Source: Treponema sp.
GTDB taxonomy: Bacteria; Spirochaetota; Spirochaetia; Treponematales; Breznakiellaceae
DNA: 12,841 nt
Reading direction: 5' to 3'
Assembly: GCA_031272575.1 (NCBI GenBank)
Contig: JAISTO010000187.1
Span: 1-12,841 of the forward strand
Shown: positions 5,777 through 11,609 of the stretch, one piece after another
Position numbering within the stretch: position 1 is the first letter of the stretch
How the letters are laid out: the number at the start of each line of letters is the position of its first letter
The notes under the pieces: model-generated
Told to the model about the DNA's origin: nothing
What the model saw: only the letters and a program-made list of their open reading frames with translations
The model's database searches: none
Made by a program: the position numbers and the translations under genes

Positions 5777-7417
5777 TCACTCCCACTCAATCGTCGCCGG
5801 AGGCTTGCTCGACACATCGTACACCACGCGGCCAACCGCAGGCACCGCGTTGGTAATTAAGGTGGATATTTCGAGCAGGTCGCGCGGCGCGAAGGGGTAC
5901 ACGTCCGCCGTCATGCCGTCCGCGCTCGTAATCGCGCGGAGGGCCAGGACCCAGCCGTAGCGCCGCTCGTCCCCGGCAACGCCCACGGAGCGGACGGGGA
6001 GCAGCACCGCGAAGGCCTGCCAGATCTCGTCGTAGAGGCGCTTCCCGCTGGGGCCGCGGCGTTTTTTCAACTCGCCGATAAAGAGCGCGTCCGCCTCGCG
6101 GAGCACCTCGCACTTTTCCCGCGTCACCTCCCCGAGTATACGCACCGCAAGCCCCGGCCCGGGGAAGGGGTGCCGGCGCAGCACCTCCGCGTCCACCCCG
6201 AGGATTTTCCCAAGCGCACGCACCTCATCCTTGTAGAGGCGCTCGAGCGGCTCGATGATGCGCCCGGCCTTGCGCTTCGCGTCCACGAGCGGGCTCCCCA
6301 CGTTATGGTGGCTCTTTATGACGTGCGCCTTCTTGCCGACCCCCTTGCCGCTCTCGATGAGGTCCGTGTAGAGGGTCCCCTGCGCAAGGAAGTACGTGTC
6401 CGGCAGGCCGAGCCGGGCGACCTCGCGCTCCTGGATACGGATGAAGAGATCGCCTATGACCTTGCGCTTGGCCTCCGGGTCCTCGAGCCCGGCAAGCGCG
6501 GCAAGGAACTCGTCCCCGCACATGACGATATGGAGGTTTTTGGCGCCCAGTTTTTCGAGGGTAAGGGTGACCTGCGCGGTTTCGTCTTTGCGCATAAGGC
6601 CGGTGTCCATGTAGCAGAGGTGCACCTGCTCAGGAGGCAGGGCCGCGAGCAGGAGCGCCGCCGCCACCGTGGAATCCACCCCGCCCGAAATGAGGAGCAG
6701 CACCGGCGTGCCCGACACCCGGCGGCGCAGTTCCCCTCGTATCTGCGCCACATACGCCTCCATGCTCCAGCCTTTCTTGCAGCCGCACACCCCGAAGACG
6801 AAGCCCGCAAGGATATCCATGCCCCGCTCGCAGTGCGTCACCTCCGGGTGAAACTGCACCCCGAACCAGGGCTTGCTCTCGTGCGCCGCCACCGCCGGAT
6901 ACCCCGTCTCGCTCGTCCCCATCTGCGCGAAGCCCGGCGCCAGGCGCACCAGCGTATCCCCATGGCTCATCCAGGCGGTGAAGGTGCCGGGGACTTGGGG
7001 GAGGGTGGCGCTCTGCGCCCCAAACCCCTCCATGAAGCGGCGGCCTGGCTCGCTCAGGCGGGAGGCGTCCCCTTCGATGGTGATTTTTTTTGCGCCGTAC
7101 TCCCGCAGGGGGAGAGGCTCGACGAGGCCGCCGTTGTCGACCGTCATGCGCTGGAGGCCGTAGCAGATGCCGAGCAGGGGGAGGCCGCACTCGTAGACGA
7201 AGCGGTCGGGGACCGAGCCCCGCCCGGTGTAGACCGACTCCGGGGAGCCGGACAGGACTATGCCCTTCACGCCGCGGAATACCGCGCCCGCGCGAAAGGC
7301 CTCGTCGAACACCGTGTCCCCGGGGACCACCTCGGAGTAGACGCCCAGTTCACGGATGCGGCGGCCTATCAGCGCGGTGGTCTGGCTGCCGAAGTCGAGA
7401 ACGAGGATAGTGTCCAT
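5777..7417 (-). CDS. guaA: GMP synthase (glutamine-hydrolysing)
   Basis: Converts XMP to GMP with ATP and glutamine, the last step of guanine nucleotide synthesis, in the cytosol. The 546-residue protein has both expected parts. The N-terminal class I glutamine amidotransferase has the nucleophile Cys85 in GICYGLQ and the His190/Glu192 pair in QFHPEVTH. The ATP-pyrophosphatase domain has the P-loop SGGVDST from residue 244. The C-terminal dimerisation domain carries PFPGPGLAVRILGEVT and the terminal SSKPPATIEWE motif. It is slightly longer than the usual 510-525 residues. Its ATG overlaps the stop of the NlpC/P60 gene (TGATG), indicating translational coupling; its own Shine-Dalgarno is weak. 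It is followed 19 bases on by the SPFH gene. No guaB is next to it, and the NlpC neighbour has no obvious metabolic link. Confidence 0.97.
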   Translation of the reverse strand: MDTILVLDFGSQTTALIGRRIRELGVYSEVVPGDTVFDEAFRAGAVFRGVKGIVLSGSPESVYTGRGSVPDRFVYECGLPLLGICYGLQRMTVDNGGLVEPLPLREYGAKKITIEGDASRLSEPGRRFMEGFGAQSATLPQVPGTFTAWMSHGDTLVRLAPGFAQMGTSETGYPAVAAHESKPWFGVQFHPEVTHCERGMDILAGFVFGVCGCKKGWSMEAYVAQIRGELRRRVSGTPVLLLISGGVDSTVAAALLLAALPPEQVHLCYMDTGLMRKDETAQVTLTLEKLGAKNLHIVMCGDEFLAALAGLEDPEAKRKVIGDLFIRIQEREVARLGLPDTYFLAQGTLYTDLIESGKGVGKKAHVIKSHHNVGSPLVDAKRKAGRIIEPLERLYKDEVRALGKILGVDAEVLRRHPFPGPGLAVRILGEVTREKCEVLREADALFIGELKKRRGPSGKRLYDEIWQAFAVLLPVRSVGVAGDERRYGWVLALRAITSADGMTADVYPFAPRDLLEISTLITNAVPAVGRVVYDVSSKPPATIEWE

Positions 7418-8013
7418 CAGGGGAGCACCCGTATCGTTTTAAAGTGACGAGACAGGAAATACTCCTTTTGCCAGTTGCCGTCCCCCCGTTTACCCAACTC
7501 GTACAGGACGACGCCGGTCGGGCTGCCCTTGAGTACCGCCTGCCCGCCGGCCACGGAGATGGCGTGAATAACCTGCGAACCGCGCAGTTCCCCGCTCTCG
7601 CTTTTTTGGTACAGGATGCCCACATGATCGATCTTCGTGCTCCCTATGGGGTTGACGAAGATGAGGATGTCCCCCGGCCTGGCGTCCTTAAAGGTGATGG
7701 TCTCGCCCACCGAGGCAAAGGCCGCGCTCGAGGAAGGCAGGTTCTGCCCGACCGCCTGCTTGAACACATAGCCCGCAAACGCGGAGCAATCGAAGGACGC
7801 GGGCGCGCTCGCGGGAGACCTGTAGGGCTTCCCGATATGTTTCAGCGCCTCGTCAAGCACCGCCTGCCGCTCCGCCGACTGTTTCTGCGCCGCCCCCCCT
7901 GACGCCGGCGTCGCCGCCGTTGCCGCTGCCGCGCCGCCGCCCGCCGCCCGCGCCGCGGGCGCTCCGGCGCCGCCAATTAGCCCCGCCGCGGCCAGCAAGC
8001 ACGCGAGATACAT
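7417..8013 (-). CDS. Secreted NlpC/P60 cysteine peptidase (peptidoglycan hydrolase)
   Basis: Predicted to cut peptide bonds in peptidoglycan stem peptides outside the inner membrane. From the ATG at 8013 it is 198 residues: a signal peptide (1 to about 23, ending ARA before AGGG), an Ala-rich linker, and an NlpC/P60 domain from about 48. The catalytic Cys76 is in FDCSAFAGYVF, His130 in IDHVGIL, and His150 in QVIHAIS as the likely third residue. The start is uncertain: an in-frame ATG at 8103 lies within the promoter, upstream of the predicted transcript start, and one at 8229 lies inside the mobile element, so 8013 is preferred. However, the strong AAGGAGG (8044 to 8038) is 24 bases from it, too far to act directly; only AAGG sits close by. 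It is first in the operon and overlaps guaA. An extracellular role is firm, the substrate bond is not. Confidence 0.85.
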   Translation of the reverse strand: MYLACLLAAAGLIGGAGAPAARAAGGGAAAATAATPASGGAAQKQSAERQAVLDEALKHIGKPYRSPASAPASFDCSAFAGYVFKQAVGQNLPSSSAAFASVGETITFKDARPGDILIFVNPIGSTKIDHVGILYQKSESGELRGSQVIHAISVAGGQAVLKGSPTGVVLYELGKRGDGNWQKEYFLSRHFKTIRVLP

Positions 8014-8093
8014 CACCTTAACTACACGCTTATAGTTCCTCCTTGGAGTTTGCAGGAGCAGGCGTCGCCGCCGCACGGTACTCCCTGGTGAAG

Positions 8094-8123
8094 ATGTTAG
8101 CATGAAGCGGGGGGGGGAGTCAA
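8094..8123 (-). promoter_or_regulatory. Promoter of the NlpC/P60-guaA operon with a nine-base homopolymer in its spacer
   Basis: On the minus strand TTGACT (8123 to 8118) and TAACAT (8099 to 8094) are 18 bases apart and match consensus at 5/6 and 4/6 positions. Nine of the 18 spacer bases form one C run (G on plus, 8109-8117). It predicts a transcript starting near 8087 and a leader of about 75 bases before the ATG at 8013. Confidence 0.5.
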
Positions 8124-8132
8124 GGGGGCCCT

Positions 8133-8141
8133 GGCGGGCTT
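8133..8141. repeat. Left target-site duplication GGCGGGCTT
   Basis: Perfect 9-bp copy of 8392-8400, directly abutting the left terminal inverted repeat of the MITE-like element. Confidence 0.75.
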
Positions 8142-8391
8142 CAGCAATTTTACATTTACGCATCAGATTTAAGAAAAAAGTATCGGTCAAATTTAGATCG
8201 ATAGTCGTTCGGGCTAATAAAACCACCACAAAGTCGCACGAAGGAGGGGAAAAGGATCATTCGATCTTGCAAGTCGTCAAAATTCTCTCATCTTCCATAT
8301 CACTCAAATCCCTTTGTGCGCCTTCTGCGCCTTTGTGGTGAAATTTGACGGCTCTCTGTGCCTCTGTGAGAGGCTAAATGTAAAATTGCTG
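8142..8391. mobile_element. 250-bp MITE-like element with 17-bp terminal inverted repeats
   Basis: CAGCAATTTTACATTTA (8142-8158) and its exact reverse complement (8375-8391) form perfect 17-bp terminal repeats. They are immediately flanked by a perfect 9-bp direct repeat GGCGGGCTT (8133-8141 and 8392-8400), as a target duplication would be. The interior is also self-complementary: GTCAAATTT (8186-8194) with AAATTTGAC (8341-8349), and CACCACAAAG (8224-8233) with CTTTGTGGTG (8331-8340), extended by about ten more imperfect pairs. There is no coding frame of transposase size, so if mobile it must be moved by a transposase elsewhere. It is AT-rich relative to its surroundings and sits between the divergent NlpC/P60 and metF promoters. 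A 9-bp duplication is known for several insertion sequence groups (IS1, IS4 and others), so the family cannot be named. Confidence 0.8.
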
Positions 8392-8400
8392 GGCGGGCTT
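8392..8400. repeat. Right target-site duplication GGCGGGCTT
   Basis: Perfect 9-bp copy of 8133-8141, directly abutting the right terminal repeat. Its last two bases fall in the -35 position for metF. Confidence 0.75.
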
Positions 8401-8421
8401 CCCTATCCGTCCCTTTGTGCG

Positions 8422-8427
8422 TATACT
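8422..8427 (+). promoter_or_regulatory. -10 box of metF, predicted leaderless
   Basis: TATACT ends 6 bases before the metF ATG (8434), the same spacing and the same hexamer as at galE. The bases 17 upstream (TTCCCT, 8399-8404) are a poor -35 match. No Shine-Dalgarno precedes the ATG. Confidence 0.5.
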
Positions 8428-8433
8428 GAAACC

Positions 8434-9207
8434 ATGGATGTTTCACTCGAGATAGTACCCCGCAGCGAAGAGGCCCTGCGGGAGGGCGCGGCAGTGGGGG
8501 CGGCGTACCCCGCGATTACCTGCATCAACATACCCGATCTGCTGCGCTTTCCGCTCAGGTCGTGGGAGGCCTGCGGCCTTGTTGACGGCCGGGGCCGGGA
8601 CCTGATCCCGCACCTGCGGGCCAGGGCCTTTGACCCGGCGGCGCCCTTCCCGCTGAAGGCTCTCTTCGAGAAGGCCGGCATTCGCAAGGCGCTCGTGATA
8701 GCGGGTGACCCCCTGGCGGGCGAGGCCGCCTCTGACGGCTCGCCTTCCATCAATTTTATCAAAAAACTCAAAACCGAAATGCCCGCGCTCGAACTCTACG
8801 CGGCCTTCGATCCCTACCGGACGAATATCCGCTTCGAACTCGATTACCTCGCGGCCAAAGAGGAGGCCGGCGCGGCCGGCTTTATGAGCCAGCCTTTTTT
8901 CGACCTGCGGCTCCTGGAAATTTACGCGGAGTATCTGGAAGGCAAGCGCGTTTTCTGGGGCATCGCGCCGGTGCTGAACGCGGCAAACCGCGCCTACTGG
9001 GAGTCCCGCAACCGCGCGATCTTCCCCCGCTCGTTCCGCACCGACCTTGCCTGGAATGTGGATTTCGGCCGCGAGGTGCTGGCCTTCTGCGCGGCGCATA
9101 ACTTCAACCTGTACCTTATGCCGATCAAGGTGGACCTCAGTGCCTATCTGGACGGGCTCTTCGGTGGAGCGCAAGATGACGGCCGCGCGGCGGCGGCGCC
9201 TGCCTAA
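8434..9207 (+). CDS. Methylenetetrahydrofolate reductase family protein
   Basis: MetF-type flavoenzymes reduce 5,10-methylene-tetrahydrofolate to 5-methyl-tetrahydrofolate for methionine synthesis or acetogenic carbon flow. The 257-residue protein follows the order of the TIM barrel: SLEIVPRS near the start (Glu aligned with the catalytic Glu of FEFFPP), AGDP at the place of the RGD flavin motif, FDPYRT where MetF proteins have YPEVH, EEAGAAGFMSQPFFD for the QFFFD strand, and GIAPVLN for the GI-PV segment. It is shorter than the usual 280-300 residues and diverged, so cofactor partner and exact reaction are uncertain; no metV-like partner gene is adjacent. The ATG at 8434 is preferred to one at 8314, which lies in the mobile element and gives a Cys-rich non-homologous extension. 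There is no Shine-Dalgarno. Its TAA overlaps the stop of the convergent ABC ATPase gene. Confidence 0.82.
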   Translation: MDVSLEIVPRSEEALREGAAVGAAYPAITCINIPDLLRFPLRSWEACGLVDGRGRDLIPHLRARAFDPAAPFPLKALFEKAGIRKALVIAGDPLAGEAASDGSPSINFIKKLKTEMPALELYAAFDPYRTNIRFELDYLAAKEEAGAAGFMSQPFFDLRLLEIYAEYLEGKRVFWGIAPVLNAANRAYWESRNRAIFPRSFRTDLAWNVDFGREVLAFCAAHNFNLYLMPIKVDLSAYLDGLFGGAQDDGRAAAAPA

Positions 9208-10004
9208 ATAAAGTACTCCGGCCGTCTGGCGCTCGTGAAGCGCGAGAGGAAGCGGCGGGTTCGTTCTTCGCGGGGGCTGCCGAAGACCTGGCGGGGTTCC
9301 CCCTGCTCGACGATTTCGCCGCCTTCGATGAAGACCGCCCGGGTCGCCGCGTCGTAGGCGAACTCCATCTCGTGGGTCACCACGATCATGGTCACGCCGG
9401 ATTTTGCCACGCTGCGCATAAGGCTGAGTATCTCCCCGACTTTTTCCGGGTCCAGCGCGGAGGTGGGTTCGTCAAACAGGATCAGTTCCGGGTTCACGGC
9501 CAGAGCCCGCGCGATACCTACCCGCTGCTGCTGTCCCCCGGATAGTTGCCAGGGACGCGCCTCGAGGCGATCCGCCATGCCTACCTGCCGCAGCGCCTCC
9601 ACGGCCCGTTCCACGGCCTCCGCCCGGGGGACACTCCGCGCGGTGATAAGCCCCTCGGTGACATTTTCCAGGGCCGTCAGGTTCAGGAAGAGGTTGTAGT
9701 GTTGAAACACCATCGCGGTCTTGCGGCGGAGCGACAGCACCTGCGCCTTCGACGCATGCCGGAGGTCGACGGTTTCGTCCCCGATGCGGAGCGTACCCGC
9801 GTCGGCGCGTTCCAGCACGTTGAGGCAGCGGAGGAAGGTCGTCTTGCCGGACCCGCTCGGCCCGAAGAGCACCGCTGTTTCACCCCGCGCCACGGACAGG
9901 CCGACACCGCGGAGCACCTCCCGTTTCCCGAAGGCCTTCCTCACGCCCCGCGCCTCGACGAGCGGCGCGCCGGCCGCGTCCGCGGGGTTATGTTCACTGC
10001 TCAT
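9204..10004 (-). CDS. Polar amino acid ABC transporter ATP-binding protein
   Basis: The ATPase that powers amino acid import through the two permeases encoded upstream, on the cytosolic face of the inner membrane. The 266-residue protein has Walker A GPSGSGKT at 48-55, the Q-loop Gln101 in VFQHYNLF, the signature LSGGQQQR at 154-161, Walker B LILFDEP at 174-180, and the switch His211. The sequence around the Q-loop (HYNLF, TALENVTEGL) is typical of the GlnQ/HisP/TcyC group. The ATG at 10004 follows AAAGGAG by 5 bases and overlaps the permease stop as ATGA; an in-frame ATG at 10070 lies inside the permease gene and is not used. It is the last gene of the operon, converging on metF with overlapping stops. 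Substrate within the polar amino acid group is not determinable; a cystine-type importer is one possibility. Confidence 0.93.
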   Translation of the reverse strand: MSSEHNPADAAGAPLVEARGVRKAFGKREVLRGVGLSVARGETAVLFGPSGSGKTTFLRCLNVLERADAGTLRIGDETVDLRHASKAQVLSLRRKTAMVFQHYNLFLNLTALENVTEGLITARSVPRAEAVERAVEALRQVGMADRLEARPWQLSGGQQQRVGIARALAVNPELILFDEPTSALDPEKVGEILSLMRSVAKSGVTMIVVTHEMEFAYDAATRAVFIEGGEIVEQGEPRQVFGSPREERTRRFLSRFTSARRPEYFI

Positions 10005-10705
10005 GGGGTCTCCTTTTGGCGGGCGAAGCGGCTTTCCATCCACCGGAAAGCCCGCTCTATCGTGAAACACAGCGCCCAGTAAATCAGGGCCGCCGCGGCA
10101 TAGGCTTCCAAAAACCGGTAACTGCCGGCGGCGGCGATCACCGCGCCGTTCATAACATCGATGACGCCCACCAGTGACGCGATAGCCGCGGCCTTCACCA
10201 GCATCACGAGGATGTTGCAGATGATCGGCAGGGACACGGGCAGCGCCTGGGGCAGCACAATCCGCATAAGGGTCTGGGCGGGGCTCAGGCCCATCGCGTA
10301 CGCCGCGTCAAACTGCCCCCGCGCGACCGACTCCAGCGCCCCCCGGAACGCCTCGGAAAGTCCCACCGCCGCGTAGATCGAGAGGCTCGCCGCCGCTATC
10401 CACAGTTTGTCCGTCTGCCGGAACGTGAAGGGCAGGCCCAGCGCCCGCATCAGGGGGTCGAAGTTGAGCGCGCAGAACAGGTAAAACACCATCAGGATCA
10501 GCAGCACCGGAATGCCCTTCACCACCGTGACGAGCCAGCGGCACAGACGCCCCAGGACGCGCACCCGAAAAAAGCGCGCCAGCGCGATCAGCAGGCCGGG
10601 CACAAGCGCGATGAGCAGCGGAATTAACGCCGCGGCCAGAGTGACCGGAATCTGCGCGGCCCCGGCCCGCAGTGCCGTCAACAAAAAAGAAAAACTGAAG
10701 TTCAT
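10001..10705 (-). CDS. Polar amino acid ABC transporter permease (first-type subunit)
   Basis: Inner-membrane subunit of about five spans forming the translocation path with the second permease. The 234-residue protein is of HisM/GlnP family length. It has the EAA loop that docks on the ATPase at about 118-162 (EAFRGALESV, then the QFDAAYAMGLSPAQTL and IVLPQALPVSLP segments). A loop between spans near residues 80-105 (FDPLMRALGLPFTFRQTDKL) matches the layout of this family. The ATG at 10705 overlaps the previous permease stop as ATGA, and the next gene again overlaps by ATGA, so all three are translationally coupled. The Shine-Dalgarno is only a G-run before the ATG. Confidence 0.9.
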   Translation of the reverse strand: MNFSFSFLLTALRAGAAQIPVTLAAALIPLLIALVPGLLIALARFFRVRVLGRLCRWLVTVVKGIPVLLILMVFYLFCALNFDPLMRALGLPFTFRQTDKLWIAAASLSIYAAVGLSEAFRGALESVARGQFDAAYAMGLSPAQTLMRIVLPQALPVSLPIICNILVMLVKAAAIASLVGVIDVMNGAVIAAAGSYRFLEAYAAAALIYWALCFTIERAFRWMESRFARQKETP

Positions 10706-11403
10706 ACGCCCCCCCGGTATTCCGGGCCCCTGGCGGTCCGCGCCTCGATAACGCCGAAGACCTTCTCCAGCGCCGCCGACAGAATCACAAAGAGCAGCGC
10801 CGCGGCGACATAGCCTTCCAGCACACGGGCGCGCAGACTGCTCAGCGCCCGCACCCGTCCGATCACGTCCGTCACCCCAAGCATGAACGCCAGGGACGTG
10901 TCCTGTAGCAGCCCGACTATGCCGGTCCCCAGACTCGGCACGGCAACCGGTATGGCCTGGGGGATCAGTATGCGCCGGTAGGCCTGCGTCTTGCTCAGGC
11001 CCGACGCAAAGGCCGCGTCCCGCTGGGAGGCCGGCACGCTCTGAATCGCGGAGCGCATAATTTCCGAAAAATACGCGCCCGTGCTGATCCCATACGTAAT
11101 ATACAGAAAGATGATTTTATCCCACCGCGTAATGTTGACGCCGATCTTCAGCAGCAGGAAGGGAAGGCCGTAGTATACGAGGAACATCTGCACGATAACC
11201 GGCGTCCCCCGGATAAAGGACACGAGAATGCGGGCCAGGCTCTTCGCCGCCGGAATGTTTTCAACCTGGACAAAGGCGAGCACCAGCCCCAGCGCCAGCC
11301 CGGCGGCCGTGGAGACGCCCAGTATCCCCAGGGTGACCGGCAGCGCGGTCACTATACGGGAGAGAAAAAACAAAAAGGTATCCCACTCAAAAAAGTTTCG
11401 CAC
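10702..11403 (-). CDS. Polar amino acid ABC transporter permease (promoter-proximal subunit)
   Basis: Second inner-membrane permease of the importer. From a GTG at 11403 it is 233 residues, almost equal to its partner. The EAA loop is clear in the second half (FSEIMRSAIQSV, then QRDAAFASGLSKTQAY and ILIPQAIPVAVPS). The early segment FIRGTPVIVQMFLVYYG is the classic HisM/GlnP signature. The GTG start is preferred because AAGGAG lies 5 bases upstream. ATGs at 11424 and 11418 are alternatives, the first with AGGA about 5 bases before it. The ATG at 11487 is excluded because the promoter (-35 at 11478-11483) lies downstream of it. No periplasmic substrate-binding protein gene is present in the operon, so the binding protein must be encoded elsewhere. 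Confidence 0.9.
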   Translation of the reverse strand: MRNFFEWDTFLFFLSRIVTALPVTLGILGVSTAAGLALGLVLAFVQVENIPAAKSLARILVSFIRGTPVIVQMFLVYYGLPFLLLKIGVNITRWDKIIFLYITYGISTGAYFSEIMRSAIQSVPASQRDAAFASGLSKTQAYRRILIPQAIPVAVPSLGTGIVGLLQDTSLAFMLGVTDVIGRVRALSSLRARVLEGYVAAALLFVILSAALEKVFGVIEARTARGPEYRGGV

Positions 11404-11429
11404 CGTTACTCCTTGCATAAACATAGTAT

Positions 11430-11448
11430 TCCTATCGATTTTATAGGA
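11430..11448. promoter_or_regulatory. Leader palindrome pairing with a Shine-Dalgarno sequence
   Basis: TCCTAT and ATAGGA (11430-11435, 11443-11448) flank 7 bases and occupy +1 to +19 of the predicted transcript. In the RNA the 5' UCCUAU arm would pair with AUAGGA, which contains the AGGA in front of the ATG at 11424. It could be an operator or a hairpin that hides one of two possible starts. Confidence 0.4.
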
Positions 11449-11449
11449 T

Positions 11450-11464
11450 ATGCTAGTATAGCAT
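11450..11464. promoter_or_regulatory. Operator-like palindrome over the ABC operon -10 box
   Basis: ATGCTA (11450-11455) and TAGCAT (11459-11464) are perfect complements around GTA. They cover the -10 hexamer and the bases next to the start site, a place where a repressor would block polymerase. Confidence 0.4.
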
Positions 11465-11483
11465 GCTGAAACAAGTTTGTCAA
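11455..11483 (-). promoter_or_regulatory. Strong consensus promoter of the ABC transporter operon
   Basis: On the minus strand TTGACA (11483 to 11478, perfect) and TATACT (11460 to 11455, 5 of 6) are 17 bases apart. Transcription should start near 11448, about 45 bases before the favoured GTG start. This is the best promoter in the window and sits between two short palindromes that could be regulatory. Confidence 0.8.
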
Positions 11484-11489
11484 TCATCT

Positions 11490-11523
11490 GGGGAGTGGGG
11501 AATGGGGAGTGGGGAGTGGGGGG
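11490..11523. repeat. GGGGA(A/G)T heptanucleotide tandem repeat
   Basis: Four direct units, GGGGAGT, GGGGAAT, GGGGAGT and GGGGAGT, then a G run, lie between the ABC operon promoter and the glnK terminator. A second locus of the same units, in the other orientation, lies at 21-40. Heptanucleotide tandem repeats of this kind are known as dispersed repeats in some bacteria, notably cyanobacteria. No function is apparent. Confidence 0.75.
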
Positions 11524-11537
11524 CGCGATTTCCGCAT

Positions 11538-11568
11538 AAAAAAACGCCCCGCGGAAAACCGCGGGGCG
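11538..11568 (-). terminator. Intrinsic terminator of the amtB-glnK operon
   Basis: On the minus strand a perfect 10-bp GC stem, CGCCCCGCGG (11568 to 11559), with a TTTT loop and its complement (11554 to 11545), is followed by seven Ts (11544 to 11538). It starts about 41 bases after the glnK stop. The plus-strand side lacks an equivalent T run right after the stem, so it acts mainly on this operon. Confidence 0.93.
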
Positions 11569-11609
11569 CCCTCCTTTTTAGCGCAGGCCGTGCTGCGTCG
11601 AAAGGCTGC

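Larger units (their letters stand above)
11404..11609. other. Intergenic region between glnK and the ABC operon
   Basis: No gene is seen here. In order it holds the ABC operon leader and promoter with two palindromes, the heptanucleotide repeat, and the glnK terminator. The stretch from 11569 to 11609 has no clear structure. Confidence 0.7.

Noticed and set aside
6170..7447. Plus-strand open frame of 425 codons opposite guaA
   Set aside because: guaA on the other strand has full catalytic motifs; the antisense product is His/Arg/Ala-rich with no motif.
8014..8229. N-terminal extension of the NlpC/P60 protein to ATG 8229 or 8103
   Set aside because: 8229 lies inside the mobile element and 8103 inside the predicted promoter; the extension interrupts the signal peptide at the N-terminus.
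8314..8433. N-terminal extension of the MetF-like protein to ATG 8314
   Set aside because: It would be encoded by the right end of the mobile element and its target duplication, has a Cys-rich sequence unlike MetF, and family homology starts at 8434.
10005..10070. Start of the ABC ATPase at ATG 10070
   Set aside because: It lies inside the upstream permease, while ATG 10004 has a strong Shine-Dalgarno and an ATGA overlap.
11404..11487. Start of the promoter-proximal permease at ATG 11487
   Set aside because: A near-perfect promoter lies downstream of that ATG, so it would not be in the transcript.
11569..11609. Second terminator on the plus strand using the same GC stem
   Set aside because: After the stem on the plus strand the T run is interrupted (CCCTCCTTTTTA) and no plus-strand gene ends there.
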